A stretch of DNA of 64,000 bases, from NCBI RefSeq assembly GCF_000949425.1, contig NZ_CP010976.1:682001-746000 (forward strand), in the 5' to 3' direction. The DNA is from Paenibacillus sp. IHBB 10380 (GTDB taxonomy: Bacteria; Bacillota; Bacilli; Paenibacillales; Paenibacillaceae). The notes beneath the pieces are model-generated. The model was not told where the DNA came from and did not search any database. It was given only the letters and a program-made list of their open reading frames with translations. Of the stretch, positions 1 to 8,256 are shown piece by piece (positions within the stretch are counted from its first letter, which is position 1; each line of letters starts with the position of its first letter). A program made the translations under genes and the position numbers.

Positions 1-272
1 AATACCGCGGACAAGCAGCCTCTAAAGAAGCTGGTGTCGCGCGGCATCAAGACACAAAAAAAGATACGACCTTTATCGTATCCCGCAAACAGCAATATTC
101 ACGAAAGGTTACTTTGGATGGCATACCAAATAATACGGGGTTTTTCCCCGCTTTTTCCGCGTATGCCTGCTATTCAGTTTTAAGACCAAACCACCATATA
201 AGTATAAGTAGTTGCCATTAAAACACATCTCCCTTCGTGTCAGGAACTTGCTTATCGCTAAGCTGTCTATAA
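1..272. other. Left-edge stretch without a recognised gene
   Basis: A reading frame on the plus strand is open from base 3 to a stop at 219-221 (72 codons, entering from outside the window), but I do not recognise the product. A short GC hairpin (CGGGG-TTTTT-CCCCG, 136-150) lies inside it. The rest looks like decayed sequence next to the recombinase remnant that follows. Confidence 0.3.
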
Positions 273-692
273 AATAACCTATTTTGGAAAAAAAATCAAT
301 ACCTGACAGCGCAGATTGTGTCGGCCTGCTCCATCGAGTCTGCCGTTGATAAAGAACTCACGAGCATCAAAAGTCAGCGTGAGCGCTTCCTCAAGTTGCT
401 TGAAAGAAACGGCGTCGATGACGACCTGTTCTTCGAACGACTAGGCGAGTTGAAAGACCGTCAGGAGCGGCTGTTGTCCCGGAGGAACGAGGTCGAGCGC
501 CAACTGGAGGACAGCATGGCGGAGTCCATTCCCCCTCCAGGTATCTCATCATTTTGTGACCCCAAAAAGCTCGCAGAATCCCGTTTGCGCCGATTTCGCC
601 ACCAAGCGTGCCCCTTCCTGAACCCATGTCCGGCAAAGCGCCCTTCCAAGCCTGCTGCGAGCTTTTCTCCAAAGAACTTGCCCTACTTGTGA
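273..692 (+). pseudogene. Remnant of a large serine recombinase (C-terminal coiled coil)
   Basis: The frame is open from 273 and encodes a charged helical segment (AVDKELTSIKSQRERFLKLL, then GVDDDLFFERLGELKDRQER). Its heptad pattern and the 'DDDLFFERLGEL' turn resemble the coiled coil that follows the zinc ribbon in large serine recombinases. No catalytic serine domain or recombinase domain is present, and the last 50 residues (proline and arginine rich) look like out-of-frame sequence. I read it as a fragment left by a mobile element. The family call rests on pattern alone and is moderate. Confidence 0.4.
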
Positions 693-1216
693 TACGGTTC
701 ACCGTGAATTATCCTACAATTTTTCGCATAGATTAGCTTATTTACAGTTCTCTCGATGCTCCGATAACCCATTCTTTAATCGTAGTGGAGTGCGAAAGAA
801 AGTACCTGCTGATGCTGAGTCAACAATTCTTTGGGATGGTATATCAGAGATCGGCGAAATTGCAGAAATCGACAAGAAACTCATTGAATACTCGTAATTA
901 ATCATACAACTAACGGGACACGATTGCTTAATGTTAAGAAGGATTTAACTTGAATAACATAGAATAATTATTAAGAAGTGTGATTAGTAATAGGTTATCA
1001 TAAATCGTGAAATTGCGATAAGGAGGGTTAAGATTGAACAATAATGCCGCAAATAACAAGCTCCATGCAAAGTCTATATTATGATCACGGCGGTTATTTG
1101 TATGGAGCATAATGAAGTAACCGCATGTTTTCATTCTGACTTGTATGGTGAAAACAGTTTATAGTATAGGTTTTGCTACCTTAAAATTAAATTCTATTTT
1201 AAGGAGTAGATCTACT
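693..1216. other. Degenerate intergenic stretch
   Basis: No convincing gene. A 35-codon frame at 790-897 (GTG start, contains 'DGISEIGEIAEIDKKLIEYS') could be the tail of a decayed gene. One copy of the CTAACGGG repeat lies at 910-918. The rest is AT-rich without recognisable signals. Confidence 0.35.
910..920 (+). repeat. CTAACGGGACA intergenic repeat, copy 1
   Basis: A lone copy of the CTAACGGG motif, followed by CACGATTGCTTAA. The same core recurs near 3200, 4384 and 4455, each time in noncoding DNA. Confidence 0.45.
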
Positions 1217-1486
1217 TTGAAATATATAAGTGCTGAAGCTTTATTGCCAGAAGACTTACTTAAGGAAATACAGAAGTATGTGCAAGGTCGAATGGTATAC
1301 ATCCCCAACTCTGAAGGGTCTCGCAAAAAGTGGGGTGAAAAATCAGGGAACAGAAATTACCTGAACCTCAGAAACAGCCAGATTCACCAGAAATTCGGTG
1401 AGGGATCTAATATTGATCAGCTCTCAGAACTATTCAGCCTTTCCCATGATAGTATCAAAAAAATTGTGTATTCAAAAAATAACTAG
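1217..1486 (+). CDS. CD3324-family small helix-turn-helix protein
   Basis: An 89-residue protein beginning LKYISAEALLPEDLLKEIQK. The body (KYVQGRMVYIP, RKKWGEKSG, then SELFSLSHDSIKKIVY) matches what I recall of the CD3324 family, small Firmicutes proteins related to Mor/HTH DNA-binding domains. The C-terminal 'LSHDSIKKIVYSK' is the likely recognition-helix region. I chose the TTG at 1217 because AAGGAG lies 10 bases upstream and family members start at this point; the frame stays open upstream to 1145 with no ribosome-binding site. It is followed at once by a terminator, so it is probably monocistronic. The exact role is unknown; transcriptional regulation is inferred from the fold. Confidence 0.75.
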   Translation: MKYISAEALLPEDLLKEIQKYVQGRMVYIPNSEGSRKKWGEKSGNRNYLNLRNSQIHQKFGEGSNIDQLSELFSLSHDSIKKIVYSKNN

Positions 1487-1491
1487 ATCAT

Positions 1492-1525
1492 AAGGTTTGT
1501 CGGGGTAAACCCGCAAGCCTTTTTA
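1492..1525 (+). terminator. Rho-independent terminator after the CD3324-family gene
   Basis: GC stem (AAGGTTTG..CGGG paired with CCCGCAAGCCTT) followed by five T residues, starting 6 bases after the stop codon. Confidence 0.8.
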
Positions 1526-1647
1526 TGTGCAATACGAATAGTAATTGTTTTATATATATATATTTATAAGCAGTCAATTCTATAATTAGGATCATAGGAT
1601 TCACATGAATGAATGAAATGACCCAAAATCGAAAGTAGGAGCTCATC

Positions 1648-3120
1648 ATGGAACATATCTTTGGATTAAAAAAATTAAATAGTGAAGAAGTAACGATACT
1701 TGAATTACAGGATGCAATGGATAAGGGGGAAGTTACTTCAAGAGAGCTTGTAATGTATTACATGTATCGGATCGCAACGATTGACCAGAGTGGCCCGATG
1801 ATAAACTCTATTATGGAAATTAATCCAGATGCGATTTTTATTGCAGAAGCATTAGACCAAGAAAGAAAATTAGTAGGAGCAAGAAGCCCTTTACATGGTG
1901 TCCCTGTATTATTGAAAGGAAATATTGAAACAAATGATAAAATGCATACAAGTGCGGGTGCACTAGCCTTGGAAAACCATGTAAGCTCAAGGGATGCCTT
2001 CCTTGTCCAAAAACTAAGGAACGCAGGTGCAATTATTCTTGGGAAAACAAATATGACAGAATGGGCAAATGGGATGTCTTCATCAATGTGGGCGGGATAC
2101 AGTTCAATAGGGGGGCAAACAAAAAATCCATATGGGGATTTTTTTACTGGTGGATCTAGTACGGGATCTGCCGCATCCGTTGCAGCAAATCTTACTACAA
2201 TCGCAGTTGGGACAGAAACATCTGGCTCTATTTTAAGCCCAGCTGTACAGAACGCTATTGTTGGCATAAAGCCAACCGTAGGTTTAATAAGTCGATTAGG
2301 AATAATTCCGTGGACCTATTCTCAGGATACAGCTGGACCTATGGCAAGGACTGTGACTGATGCAGCGATCTTATTGGGTGCTCTTGCGGGCAAGGATGAA
2401 AGAGATCCCGCTACTTGGAAGAATGAACATTCTAATGTGGACTATACAGCATTTTTGGATAAAGACGGATTAAGTAATGCAACCATAGGCGTCTTCAGAA
2501 ATGTTCCACCTGAGAAATATCGTGACATTGGCGAGTATGATGAAAGATTATTTAATGATGCTGTGGCAAAACTTAAAGATTCTGGAGCCATAGTAATAGA
2601 AGATGTAGAAATTCCATCGTTCCATAAAGAGTGGGAATATAACAAAATGAACATTGAATTTAAGCATTCTGTTGAACACTATTTGCAAAGTCTCCCCGCT
2701 CATCTTCCTATTCATACTTTAAATGAATTGATTGAATGGAACGAACAGAATACGGAGAAGGCTTTGAAATACGGACAAGATTCATTGAAATATCGATCAA
2801 CACTTGATAAGCCATTAAAGAGTCCGAAATATATTCTAGAGTCTATTACTGATTTATATTATTCACAAAATAGGGGTATAGATTATGCTTTAGAAAAGTA
2901 TGGATTGGATACAATCCTGTTTCCTTCTTATGTCGGAGCTGATATATGTGCGAGAGCGGGTTATCCATCCATAGCAGTACCTGCTGGGTTCCAAGAGAAT
3001 GGAAGAGCATTTGGAATTACATTCGCAGGAACGGCTTTTAGTGAACCGACACTAATTCGTATTGCATTTGCATTCGAACAAAAAACGAAACACAGGAGAA
3101 TGCCAAATTTCAAGAATTAA
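1648..3120 (+). CDS. Amidase signature family amidase
   Basis: A 490-residue amidase-signature enzyme, hydrolysing a carboxylic amide to acid and ammonia; the substrate cannot be told from sequence. The Ser-cisSer-Lys triad is visible: the lysine in 'VPVLLKGNIET' (about residue 90), the glycine/serine-rich stretch 'GGSSTGSAASVAAN' (about 167-180) and the nucleophile region 'GTETSGSI' (about 189-196). Length is normal for the family. TAGGAG lies 7 bases before the ATG. It stands alone between a terminator and a repeat-containing spacer. It lacks the neighbours of GatA (no gatB or gatC), so it is not the tRNA amidotransferase subunit; it most resembles stand-alone Bacillus amidases of the YerM type. 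Confidence 0.85.
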   Translation: MEHIFGLKKLNSEEVTILELQDAMDKGEVTSRELVMYYMYRIATIDQSGPMINSIMEINPDAIFIAEALDQERKLVGARSPLHGVPVLLKGNIETNDKMHTSAGALALENHVSSRDAFLVQKLRNAGAIILGKTNMTEWANGMSSSMWAGYSSIGGQTKNPYGDFFTGGSSTGSAASVAANLTTIAVGTETSGSILSPAVQNAIVGIKPTVGLISRLGIIPWTYSQDTAGPMARTVTDAAILLGALAGKDERDPATWKNEHSNVDYTAFLDKDGLSNATIGVFRNVPPEKYRDIGEYDERLFNDAVAKLKDSGAIVIEDVEIPSFHKEWEYNKMNIEFKHSVEHYLQSLPAHLPIHTLNELIEWNEQNTEKALKYGQDSLKYRSTLDKPLKSPKYILESITDLYYSQNRGIDYALEKYGLDTILFPSYVGADICARAGYPSIAVPAGFQENGRAFGITFAGTAFSEPTLIRIAFAFEQKTKHRRMPNFKN

Positions 3121-3199
3121 AAGAAATAAGGCTTTCGCGCTCCACTAAAATCTCGATCAGCTCATTTTTTCTGCATTAAAATTAGATTAGAATATTCAA

Positions 3200-3248
3200 C
3201 TAACGGAAAGGCTGCTGCGGCAGTCTTTTATTGCACTAATGGGCAGGA
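3200..3248. repeat. CTAACGG/CTAATGGGCAG intergenic repeat with hairpin, copy 2
   Basis: CTAACGGAA at 3200-3208, a short palindrome CTGCTGCGGCAG at 3212-3223 followed by TCTTTTATTG, and a second motif ACTAATGGGCAGGA at 3235-3248. This layout (motif, hairpin plus T run, motif) is the same as at 4384-4465. The hairpin could terminate the amidase transcript. Confidence 0.5.
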
Positions 3249-3316
3249 TAGCTCCAAATTATGGTATCATGCCAATAGAAATATTATTACTTTGAATGGG
3301 AATGGAGACTTATGGG

Positions 3317-4369
3317 ATGAGAATGTATACAGACCCTAAAGGTGAAGCTTACGAGCAGGTAATAGATTTGGCAATACGGAACTCGGAATGTTTTGTACTT
3401 GGGGAGAAAATATCGGCTGATGTGGTACGGGGCCATTACACAAGCGTATTGGAAGAGCTGGAACCCTATCTGGTGAAAACAATCGTAATCCAAGACGATA
3501 ATATGGATGAAGTTACACAAATAAGTAATACCTATCGCAGTCATGCCTTTTATACCGTAGGAACCTACAATTTTTATAGATGCTGCGAAGAAAGCGGGTA
3601 CCTACTGAAGCAAATGGCAAACCGCCTGTCGGATTGGATTTATCCTAGCCTACCGGAAGACTTGTGTTTCTTGAAAGAAGGTGGCGGAGACTACCTTTAC
3701 TCGGTTGTACATGAACATATGTATGGTATGGAAGTAACTGAGGAAGAAGCAATCGAACTGATGGATCGAATTACAGGGCTTTTTTTGGAATTAAAGTCTC
3801 ACCGGGACCTGGATCGTCTGCTAGATGATGCCATTAAGCATAAAGCTGACTGGATTTATATAAGTGGGCATGGGCTGACAGAGCTGCCTGAGCGAATCCG
3901 GGAGCTTACAGAGATGCGTGATCTAGAAATTTTTGAACAGGATCTTTATCGTCTACCCGAAGGGCTATTCGAATTAAGCAAGCTTGAACGCTTGACAATC
4001 ATGACGGCTGATTTGGAGAGTATTCCCGCATCAATAGCCAGGCTGAAGAACCTGAGAGAGCTTTGCATCCATTGTGCGAGCTCGGATCGGCCGACTCCAG
4101 GGTATCGGATCAAGCCGAAGGAAGAGATCAGCCTAAACCGAATCCCACCGGAGATTGGAAAGCTGGAACAACTGGAGAGGCTTACGATTCAATACACCTC
4201 GATCCATGAGCTACCGCCCGAGTTAGAGAAGCTGAAGCGCCTGCGAATCTTGGACTTAGGAATGTGTATGATCAATCGGAAGCCTGATTTCCTCTATGAT
4301 ATGAAGCAACTGAAATACATTAATGTGTCACGGGACTCGTTATGGGAAACGATTGAATCAGAACAATAG
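3317..4369 (+). CDS. Leucine-rich repeat protein of unknown function
   Basis: About 350 residues. The C-terminal half (from about residue 180) holds degenerate leucine-rich repeats of the LPxx(I/L)xxLxxLxxLxI type: 'LTELPERIRELTEMRDLEIF', 'LYRLPEGLFELSKLERLTI', 'LESIPASIARLKNLRELCI' and 'IHELPPELEKLKRLRILDL'. The N-terminal 180 residues are mixed alpha/beta and rich in acidic residues; I do not recognise them. There is no signal peptide, so it is probably cytoplasmic. Start choice is uncertain: GGAG lies 9 bases before the ATG at 3317, while in-frame ATGs at 3296 and 3302 lack a site. It is monocistronic, with a terminator-like hairpin 50 bases downstream. Function is probably protein binding, an inference from the repeats. 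Confidence 0.6.
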   Translation: MRMYTDPKGEAYEQVIDLAIRNSECFVLGEKISADVVRGHYTSVLEELEPYLVKTIVIQDDNMDEVTQISNTYRSHAFYTVGTYNFYRCCEESGYLLKQMANRLSDWIYPSLPEDLCFLKEGGGDYLYSVVHEHMYGMEVTEEEAIELMDRITGLFLELKSHRDLDRLLDDAIKHKADWIYISGHGLTELPERIRELTEMRDLEIFEQDLYRLPEGLFELSKLERLTIMTADLESIPASIARLKNLRELCIHCASSDRPTPGYRIKPKEEISLNRIPPEIGKLEQLERLTIQYTSIHELPPELEKLKRLRILDLGMCMINRKPDFLYDMKQLKYINVSRDSLWETIESEQ

Positions 4370-4383
4370 CTTAATGCGTTACG

Positions 4384-4465
4384 CTAACGGGATACGATAG
4401 TTGAGTAATACACATTGATGAGCAGGTACTTCGGTATCCTGCTCTTTTATTAAGCTAACGGGCAG
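4384..4465. repeat. Paired CTAACGGG repeats around a terminator hairpin, copy 3
   Basis: CTAACGGGATACGATAG begins at 4384 and a second copy, CTAACGGGCAG, lies at 4455-4465, with the hairpin of the next entry between them. From memory, near-identical paired motifs are common between genes in Paenibacillus genomes; what they do is not known to me. Confidence 0.55.
4420..4449 (+). terminator. Terminator hairpin inside the CTAACGGG repeat unit
   Basis: GAGCAGG, an 11-base loop containing TTCGG, CCTGCTC, then TTTT. It lies 50 bases after the leucine-rich-repeat gene and is its probable terminator. Confidence 0.7.
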
Positions 4466-4538
4466 TATTGCATGGAATTATTACTCATGTAAACATAAAT
4501 TGGGCACCCTATCTGTAAACTTGGATGAGGTGTAATCA

Positions 4539-4991
4539 ATGATTATGAAAAAAATCATTATAGCTGATTTTCTGACTGTGGCATTGAGCCTGCTATCTCC
4601 TATGCAATCAAACGCCGAAACTAGTTATCACACTCCTCATGAAGACTCAGAAGAGCTGAGATTGCAGGATATGCTTATGAATTTTTTAAATCCATATATG
4701 AACGATGCTGTTCGGGATTATTATCAACGTTTATTGCTGGAACCGCCGCTAGTATATCCGTATTTCGTTGATGTAGTGGACTCAAAGAGGATAAATGGAT
4801 TTCGTGGATTCATCTTATCAATAACGCTCGATGTGACGCCTGTTGTCGGATCACATATTTCTGTCGGAGAAGACAGGTTAACGTTTGAAATTTCAGCGGG
4901 ACCTGAGGTTAAACTGGTTAATTACACCCACTTAAAGACTTATGAGCTCCCTCCTCATTGGCAGGACATTGTCAAGAAACCTGTGAAATAA
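4539..4991 (+). CDS. Secreted DUF3888-domain protein
   Basis: A 150-residue protein with a signal peptide (MIMKKIIIADFLTVALSLLS, probable cleavage after SNA near residue 27). The mature part 'LRLQDMLMNFLNPYMNDAVRDYY' and later 'GPEVKLVNYTHLKTYELPPHWQ' match my recollection of DUF3888, a family of small exported Bacillales proteins of unknown function. GAGGTG lies 6 bases before the ATG. No partner gene is visible. It probably acts outside the membrane; nothing further can be supported. Confidence 0.65.
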   Translation: MIMKKIIIADFLTVALSLLSPMQSNAETSYHTPHEDSEELRLQDMLMNFLNPYMNDAVRDYYQRLLLEPPLVYPYFVDVVDSKRINGFRGFILSITLDVTPVVGSHISVGEDRLTFEISAGPEVKLVNYTHLKTYELPPHWQDIVKKPVK

Positions 4992-5408
4992 CTGAACTAT
5001 CGGACTCAGGATAGAACATCTCCTTATTGCATTAAGCTCCCTCGAAATGATTCAATTTCCTCACTCAGACTCATGAATTCGCAGGATTTCACCCTATGGT
5101 AAGTGTGAGCGAAGAAGACATGGAGGAGCCAGTAGCTGCGGGAGAGTAAAAAGGGCATGCAGGAACAAAGGTGTGTGTACATCACCCATATCGTTCCATA
5201 ATATGCACGTCTCCACGTAGCCCTAGCGATTCTCTCTCCCATGTCTCAACGGGTCTAAGCCCTTTCATTCTTCGTCACATCTATCTAAGGGGTGGAGGTC
5301 GGTCTTTCTAACGGAACGGGTCCGAGCCCTTTTGCGTAACGTCTCCCGATACTTCGTGCTTCTTATTATCCTGCGAATGCATGATCTGGTGAGGTGAGTC
5401 TTTTTGGT
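4992..5408. other. Spacer without a gene beside an IS110 remnant
   Basis: I see no supportable gene. Two imperfect direct copies of 'AACGG-tctaagCCCTTT / AACGGgtccgaGCCCTTTT' occur near 5248-5268 and 5311-5332. The stretch may be decayed insertion-sequence flank. Confidence 0.35.
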
Positions 5409-5819
5409 TTAGGCTGCTTGCGGAAAGACTTTGTTCGAGTCGTAAGCCTCGCGGCACTTAGCCAGACCAACAAGCATACGGGCAACTTTACCGCATAATT
5501 TCATAATGGATTTCATTTTCATTAGCTTTTTTACTTCCACGTTGAAGTGGTGCAAAGCCCTGACATCCGAATTGGTCATTACCATACACATTGTCATGAG
5601 ATAGAGAAACCGCCGCAGACGGGGGCGGCCGCGTTTGCTGAGCGTCATTTTACCACGCCACTTACCGGAACTCGCCTCAGTCAAATTTAGACCGGCATGT
5701 CGTAACAAAGCATTTCCAAGTGCATAGTTGCTTAGATCACCAGCCTCGCCCAGTACACCAGCTAAGCTCGTTGTATTTACACCTTGTATTTCAAGTAACT
5801 TTTGAGTTCTACTAGTAAG
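5409..5819 (-). pseudogene. IS110-family transposase, C-terminal remnant
   Basis: The minus-strand frame is open from 5819 to the stop at 5409 and encodes about 136 residues. 'LLEIQGVNTTSLAGVLGEAGDLSNY', 'GLNLTEASSGKWRGKMTLSKRG' and 'RPRLRRFLY' are the helix-hairpin and C-terminal Tnp_20 region of IS110/IS116/IS902 transposases, with the conserved serine of the SSGK motif. The N-terminal DEDD catalytic half (about 250 residues) is missing and a stop lies just upstream at 5820-5822. It is a dead fragment. Confidence 0.8.
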
Positions 5820-5889
5820 TCATAAGTCCATCTCCATTTTTCTTCATAATCGGTTCTAAGCGCCGATTTTAATTCCGTGGAACAATTCA

Positions 5890-5937
5890 AAAAAACGGCC
5901 GCTGTTCGCATCGTTTGCGACAGGGCCGTTTTTTTGT
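5890..5937 (-). terminator. Strong bidirectional terminator
   Basis: AAAAACGGCC, a second stem CTGT.CGCA/TGCG.CAG, GGCCGTTTTTTT. Poly-A on one side and poly-T on the other make it work in both directions; it ends the metallo-hydrolase gene read from the right. Confidence 0.85.
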
Positions 5938-5961
5938 TTTTCGTACGTTAGCTTCAAATTG

Positions 5962-6984
5962 CTATTCTTGCCAAACACTCATAGGGTCCCATGGCTTGAT
6001 CTGATTGCCATATTTTCCGGCCAAAAAAGCTTTCATGTCTTCCAGCTTAGCAGGCACCTCGTTCCAAATTGGAAGGGGTGGTAACCCTCGTTTGCTTTTC
6101 AATAGGATATCCACTGTAACATACAAGCGTTCTGGCTGAATCCAATGAAGGAAGCGGGAAATATCAATTTGCTTGGTCAGGGACAAGGAATCAATTTCGT
6201 CATTGTAATGCTTGTTGAATTCGCTGATCAGGTTCAGGAGGTAGTCTCTCTGCTCCTTCACGAAGTCCAAGCCGCAGATGGCGCCATGTCCTGGAACAAC
6301 GATTTCGGGTTTAATTTCATCAATAATGCGATCAAGCACTTTAATCCAATTGATGGTTCCCTCTTCGCTGTATGCCGTACAACCGTTAAACACGACATCG
6401 CCGGCGAACAGCACTTTTTCTTTTGGCATCCACAGCAGCAAGTCACTGTCAGAGTGGGCCGGAGCTACGTTGTAAATCATAACTTCCGTATCGCCAAGAC
6501 GGATGTTGATATCGTCCTTTATCTCAATATTCGGGAGCACCCATTCTACGCCTTCCAGGTCGAATCCTTCAAATTCCGCTGCAAAAAACCGCTCGCCCGA
6601 AGTCGATTCCGGAGAATCCTTTCCTCTTCTGATGACGCTGTCCATCCAGGCGATATTTTCGGTGAGACGCTCTCTGGACGCTTCCTTGTGCATAATAATG
6701 CAAGCATCTTCAAACACTTTGTTTCCCCAGGCATGGTCGCTGTTATAGTGCGAGTTCACCACATATGCGGGAGAGCTGCCGTTGCTTACTTCCATAAAAG
6801 CCTCCCGCATTTCCCGCGCATGGAACAAATCGAAGAACGTGTCATACACCAGCCCATCACCCTTGTTGATGAACCCGGCATTGGCCCAACTGATGCCGCG
6901 ATACGGCGAAATACCGGCAAAGACGCCATCTGCGACTTCAAAAAATTTAACGCGAGGTTTTTGGATAATACGTCCATACTTCAT
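5962..6984 (-). CDS. MBL-fold metallo-hydrolase
   Basis: A 340-residue metallo-beta-lactamase-fold enzyme. The first metal motif is NSHYNSDHAWGN (His79, Asp83, His84), then His177 in 'APAHSDSDL', Asp196 in 'LFAGDVVF' and His233 in 'VPGHG'. The second histidine of the canonical HxHxDH motif is replaced by Asn81, a feature seen in some SoxH/quinoprotein-relay type members. GGAG lies 7 bases before the ATG. The gene is divergent from the FAH-family gene, with a 20-bp inverted repeat between them. The substrate is unknown; with the neighbouring FAH hydrolase and CMD-like gene a small catabolic role is plausible but inferred. Confidence 0.8.
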   Translation of the reverse strand: MKYGRIIQKPRVKFFEVADGVFAGISPYRGISWANAGFINKGDGLVYDTFFDLFHAREMREAFMEVSNGSSPAYVVNSHYNSDHAWGNKVFEDACIIMHKEASRERLTENIAWMDSVIRRGKDSPESTSGERFFAAEFEGFDLEGVEWVLPNIEIKDDINIRLGDTEVMIYNVAPAHSDSDLLLWMPKEKVLFAGDVVFNGCTAYSEEGTINWIKVLDRIIDEIKPEIVVPGHGAICGLDFVKEQRDYLLNLISEFNKHYNDEIDSLSLTKQIDISRFLHWIQPERLYVTVDILLKSKRGLPPLPIWNEVPAKLEDMKAFLAGKYGNQIKPWDPMSVWQE

Positions 6985-7062
6985 GAAAATTCTCCTTTGC
7001 GTATATGTTTTTGGGGTAAGGCATACTGACTATGTCTTTATTATAGAGAATGGAAAACAGAA

Positions 7063-7082
7063 ATGCAAGCATGTACTTGCAT
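7063..7082. promoter_or_regulatory. Candidate TetR operator between divergent MBL and FAH genes
   Basis: Inverted repeat ATGCAAG-N6-CTTGCAT with 7-bp arms, centred in the 165-bp divergent promoter region. Related sequences TGCATATGCA (8197-8206) and TGCATGCA (8235-8242) lie just before the tetR start, which would fit autoregulation by that TetR. Assignment is inference. Confidence 0.45.
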
Positions 7083-7149
7083 GCATTTGTTCTATGCTAT
7101 ATGATAGTAACAGAACAACATCACACTACATGGATGGAGGCGCTGCAAC

Positions 7150-8160
7150 ATGAAGCTAGTAACCTTTCAAACCAAGACATCCCAGGAACCTTTGTTTGGG
7201 CTTGTAATTAACGAGAAATTTGTCGTGTCTTTTGCGGCAATCATGAAACAGCAGGGAACATTCGTTGACAGTCTTGAAAGTATGGACAGCTACCTTCATT
7301 ATTTGCCGGTAAGTTATGATGCCGCTAAGGAATTGATGCAATATGCTGTTGAACAGTCGCATCAATTCAATGAAAATGAAATCTGCCCGATTGCAGCGGT
7401 AAAACTGCTGCCGCCGGTTCCGAATTCGGCTGCGCTTATCGATTTCGGGCTGACGCCAAGACATCTGAGAAATGCTGGCGTAAATCTGCTGCAAAGAGAA
7501 TATACAGGGCCGGAAAGAGAAGAGCTTAAACGAAAAATTGCTGAAAAATTCCAGCAAGATCCAAATAAAGTAACTTTCAGTTATTACAAGTGTAACCATA
7601 ATGCATTAATTGGCGATGGGGATACGATTCATTGGCCTTCGTACTCTTCCTACCTGGATATCGAGCCGGAGCTGGCCTTTGTTACAGGGAAGGGGAACTG
7701 CATTGCAGGTTATGTTATTTTTAACGACAGTACTGTCCGCGATGTGCAGTGGCCGGATTTCCAGTCGCTGACCGGACCGACGCGCTGCAAAGATTTTGAT
7801 CGCAGCAAAGGAATAGGACCATTTCTGGTTACGCCGGATGAAATCGACAACCCGCTAGCACTGGATGTGGATGTACGCATCGGGGAGAGACTGCACTGGA
7901 AGGGAAGCACATCCGAGTACTCTGCACACCCTGTAAAAGTGATGGAGGAGGTTCTCAAAGTTTTCACGCCGCTCCCGGGCACGATTATAGGAATGGGGAC
8001 GATACCGGATTGCTGCGCAATCGAGACCGAACAATGGCTGTTGCCCTCTGACCGAATCCAGATTACATTCGATAAATTAGGCACGCTTACGCAATTGGTG
8101 CCTGATCATGTCAAGATTACGGAACCAAGCCGCTGGGAAAAAAGAAGCGATTTACCTTAA
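7150..8160 (+). CDS. Fumarylacetoacetate hydrolase (FAH) family protein
   Basis: A 336-residue FAH-family hydrolase/isomerase; these cleave or rearrange 2-oxo or beta-diketo acids from aromatic catabolism. The metal-binding acidic set is visible in 'LDIEPELAFV' (about residue 175) and 'VIFNDSTVRDVQ' (about 195), followed by the family stretch 'GIGPFLVTPDEI'. The N-terminal 110 residues form the variable domain. GGATGGAGG lies upstream of the ATG at 7150. It is followed at 97 bases by tetR on the same strand. The substrate cannot be assigned. Confidence 0.85.
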   Translation: MKLVTFQTKTSQEPLFGLVINEKFVVSFAAIMKQQGTFVDSLESMDSYLHYLPVSYDAAKELMQYAVEQSHQFNENEICPIAAVKLLPPVPNSAALIDFGLTPRHLRNAGVNLLQREYTGPEREELKRKIAEKFQQDPNKVTFSYYKCNHNALIGDGDTIHWPSYSSYLDIEPELAFVTGKGNCIAGYVIFNDSTVRDVQWPDFQSLTGPTRCKDFDRSKGIGPFLVTPDEIDNPLALDVDVRIGERLHWKGSTSEYSAHPVKVMEEVLKVFTPLPGTIIGMGTIPDCCAIETEQWLLPSDRIQITFDKLGTLTQLVPDHVKITEPSRWEKRSDLP

Positions 8161-8256
8161 ATAAACGTTTATGAAAATGATGAACCCCGACCCTGCTGCA
8201 TATGCAAAACTTGTAGTAGAATAGGTTTAACATATGCATGCAAAAGGAGAAATACA

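Noticed and set aside
1549..1566. TATATATATATT run before the amidase gene as a promoter
   Set aside because: Simple AT repeat without a -35 partner; nothing specific can be supported.
5024..5242. A 72-codon minus-strand frame with several Trp/Cys/His residues
   Set aside because: No start signal and no known domain; composition looks like random reading of decayed DNA.
6145..7029. A 294-codon plus-strand frame opposite the metallo-hydrolase
   Set aside because: It is a mirror of a gene with complete catalytic motifs on the other strand, has no ribosome-binding site and no recognisable domain.
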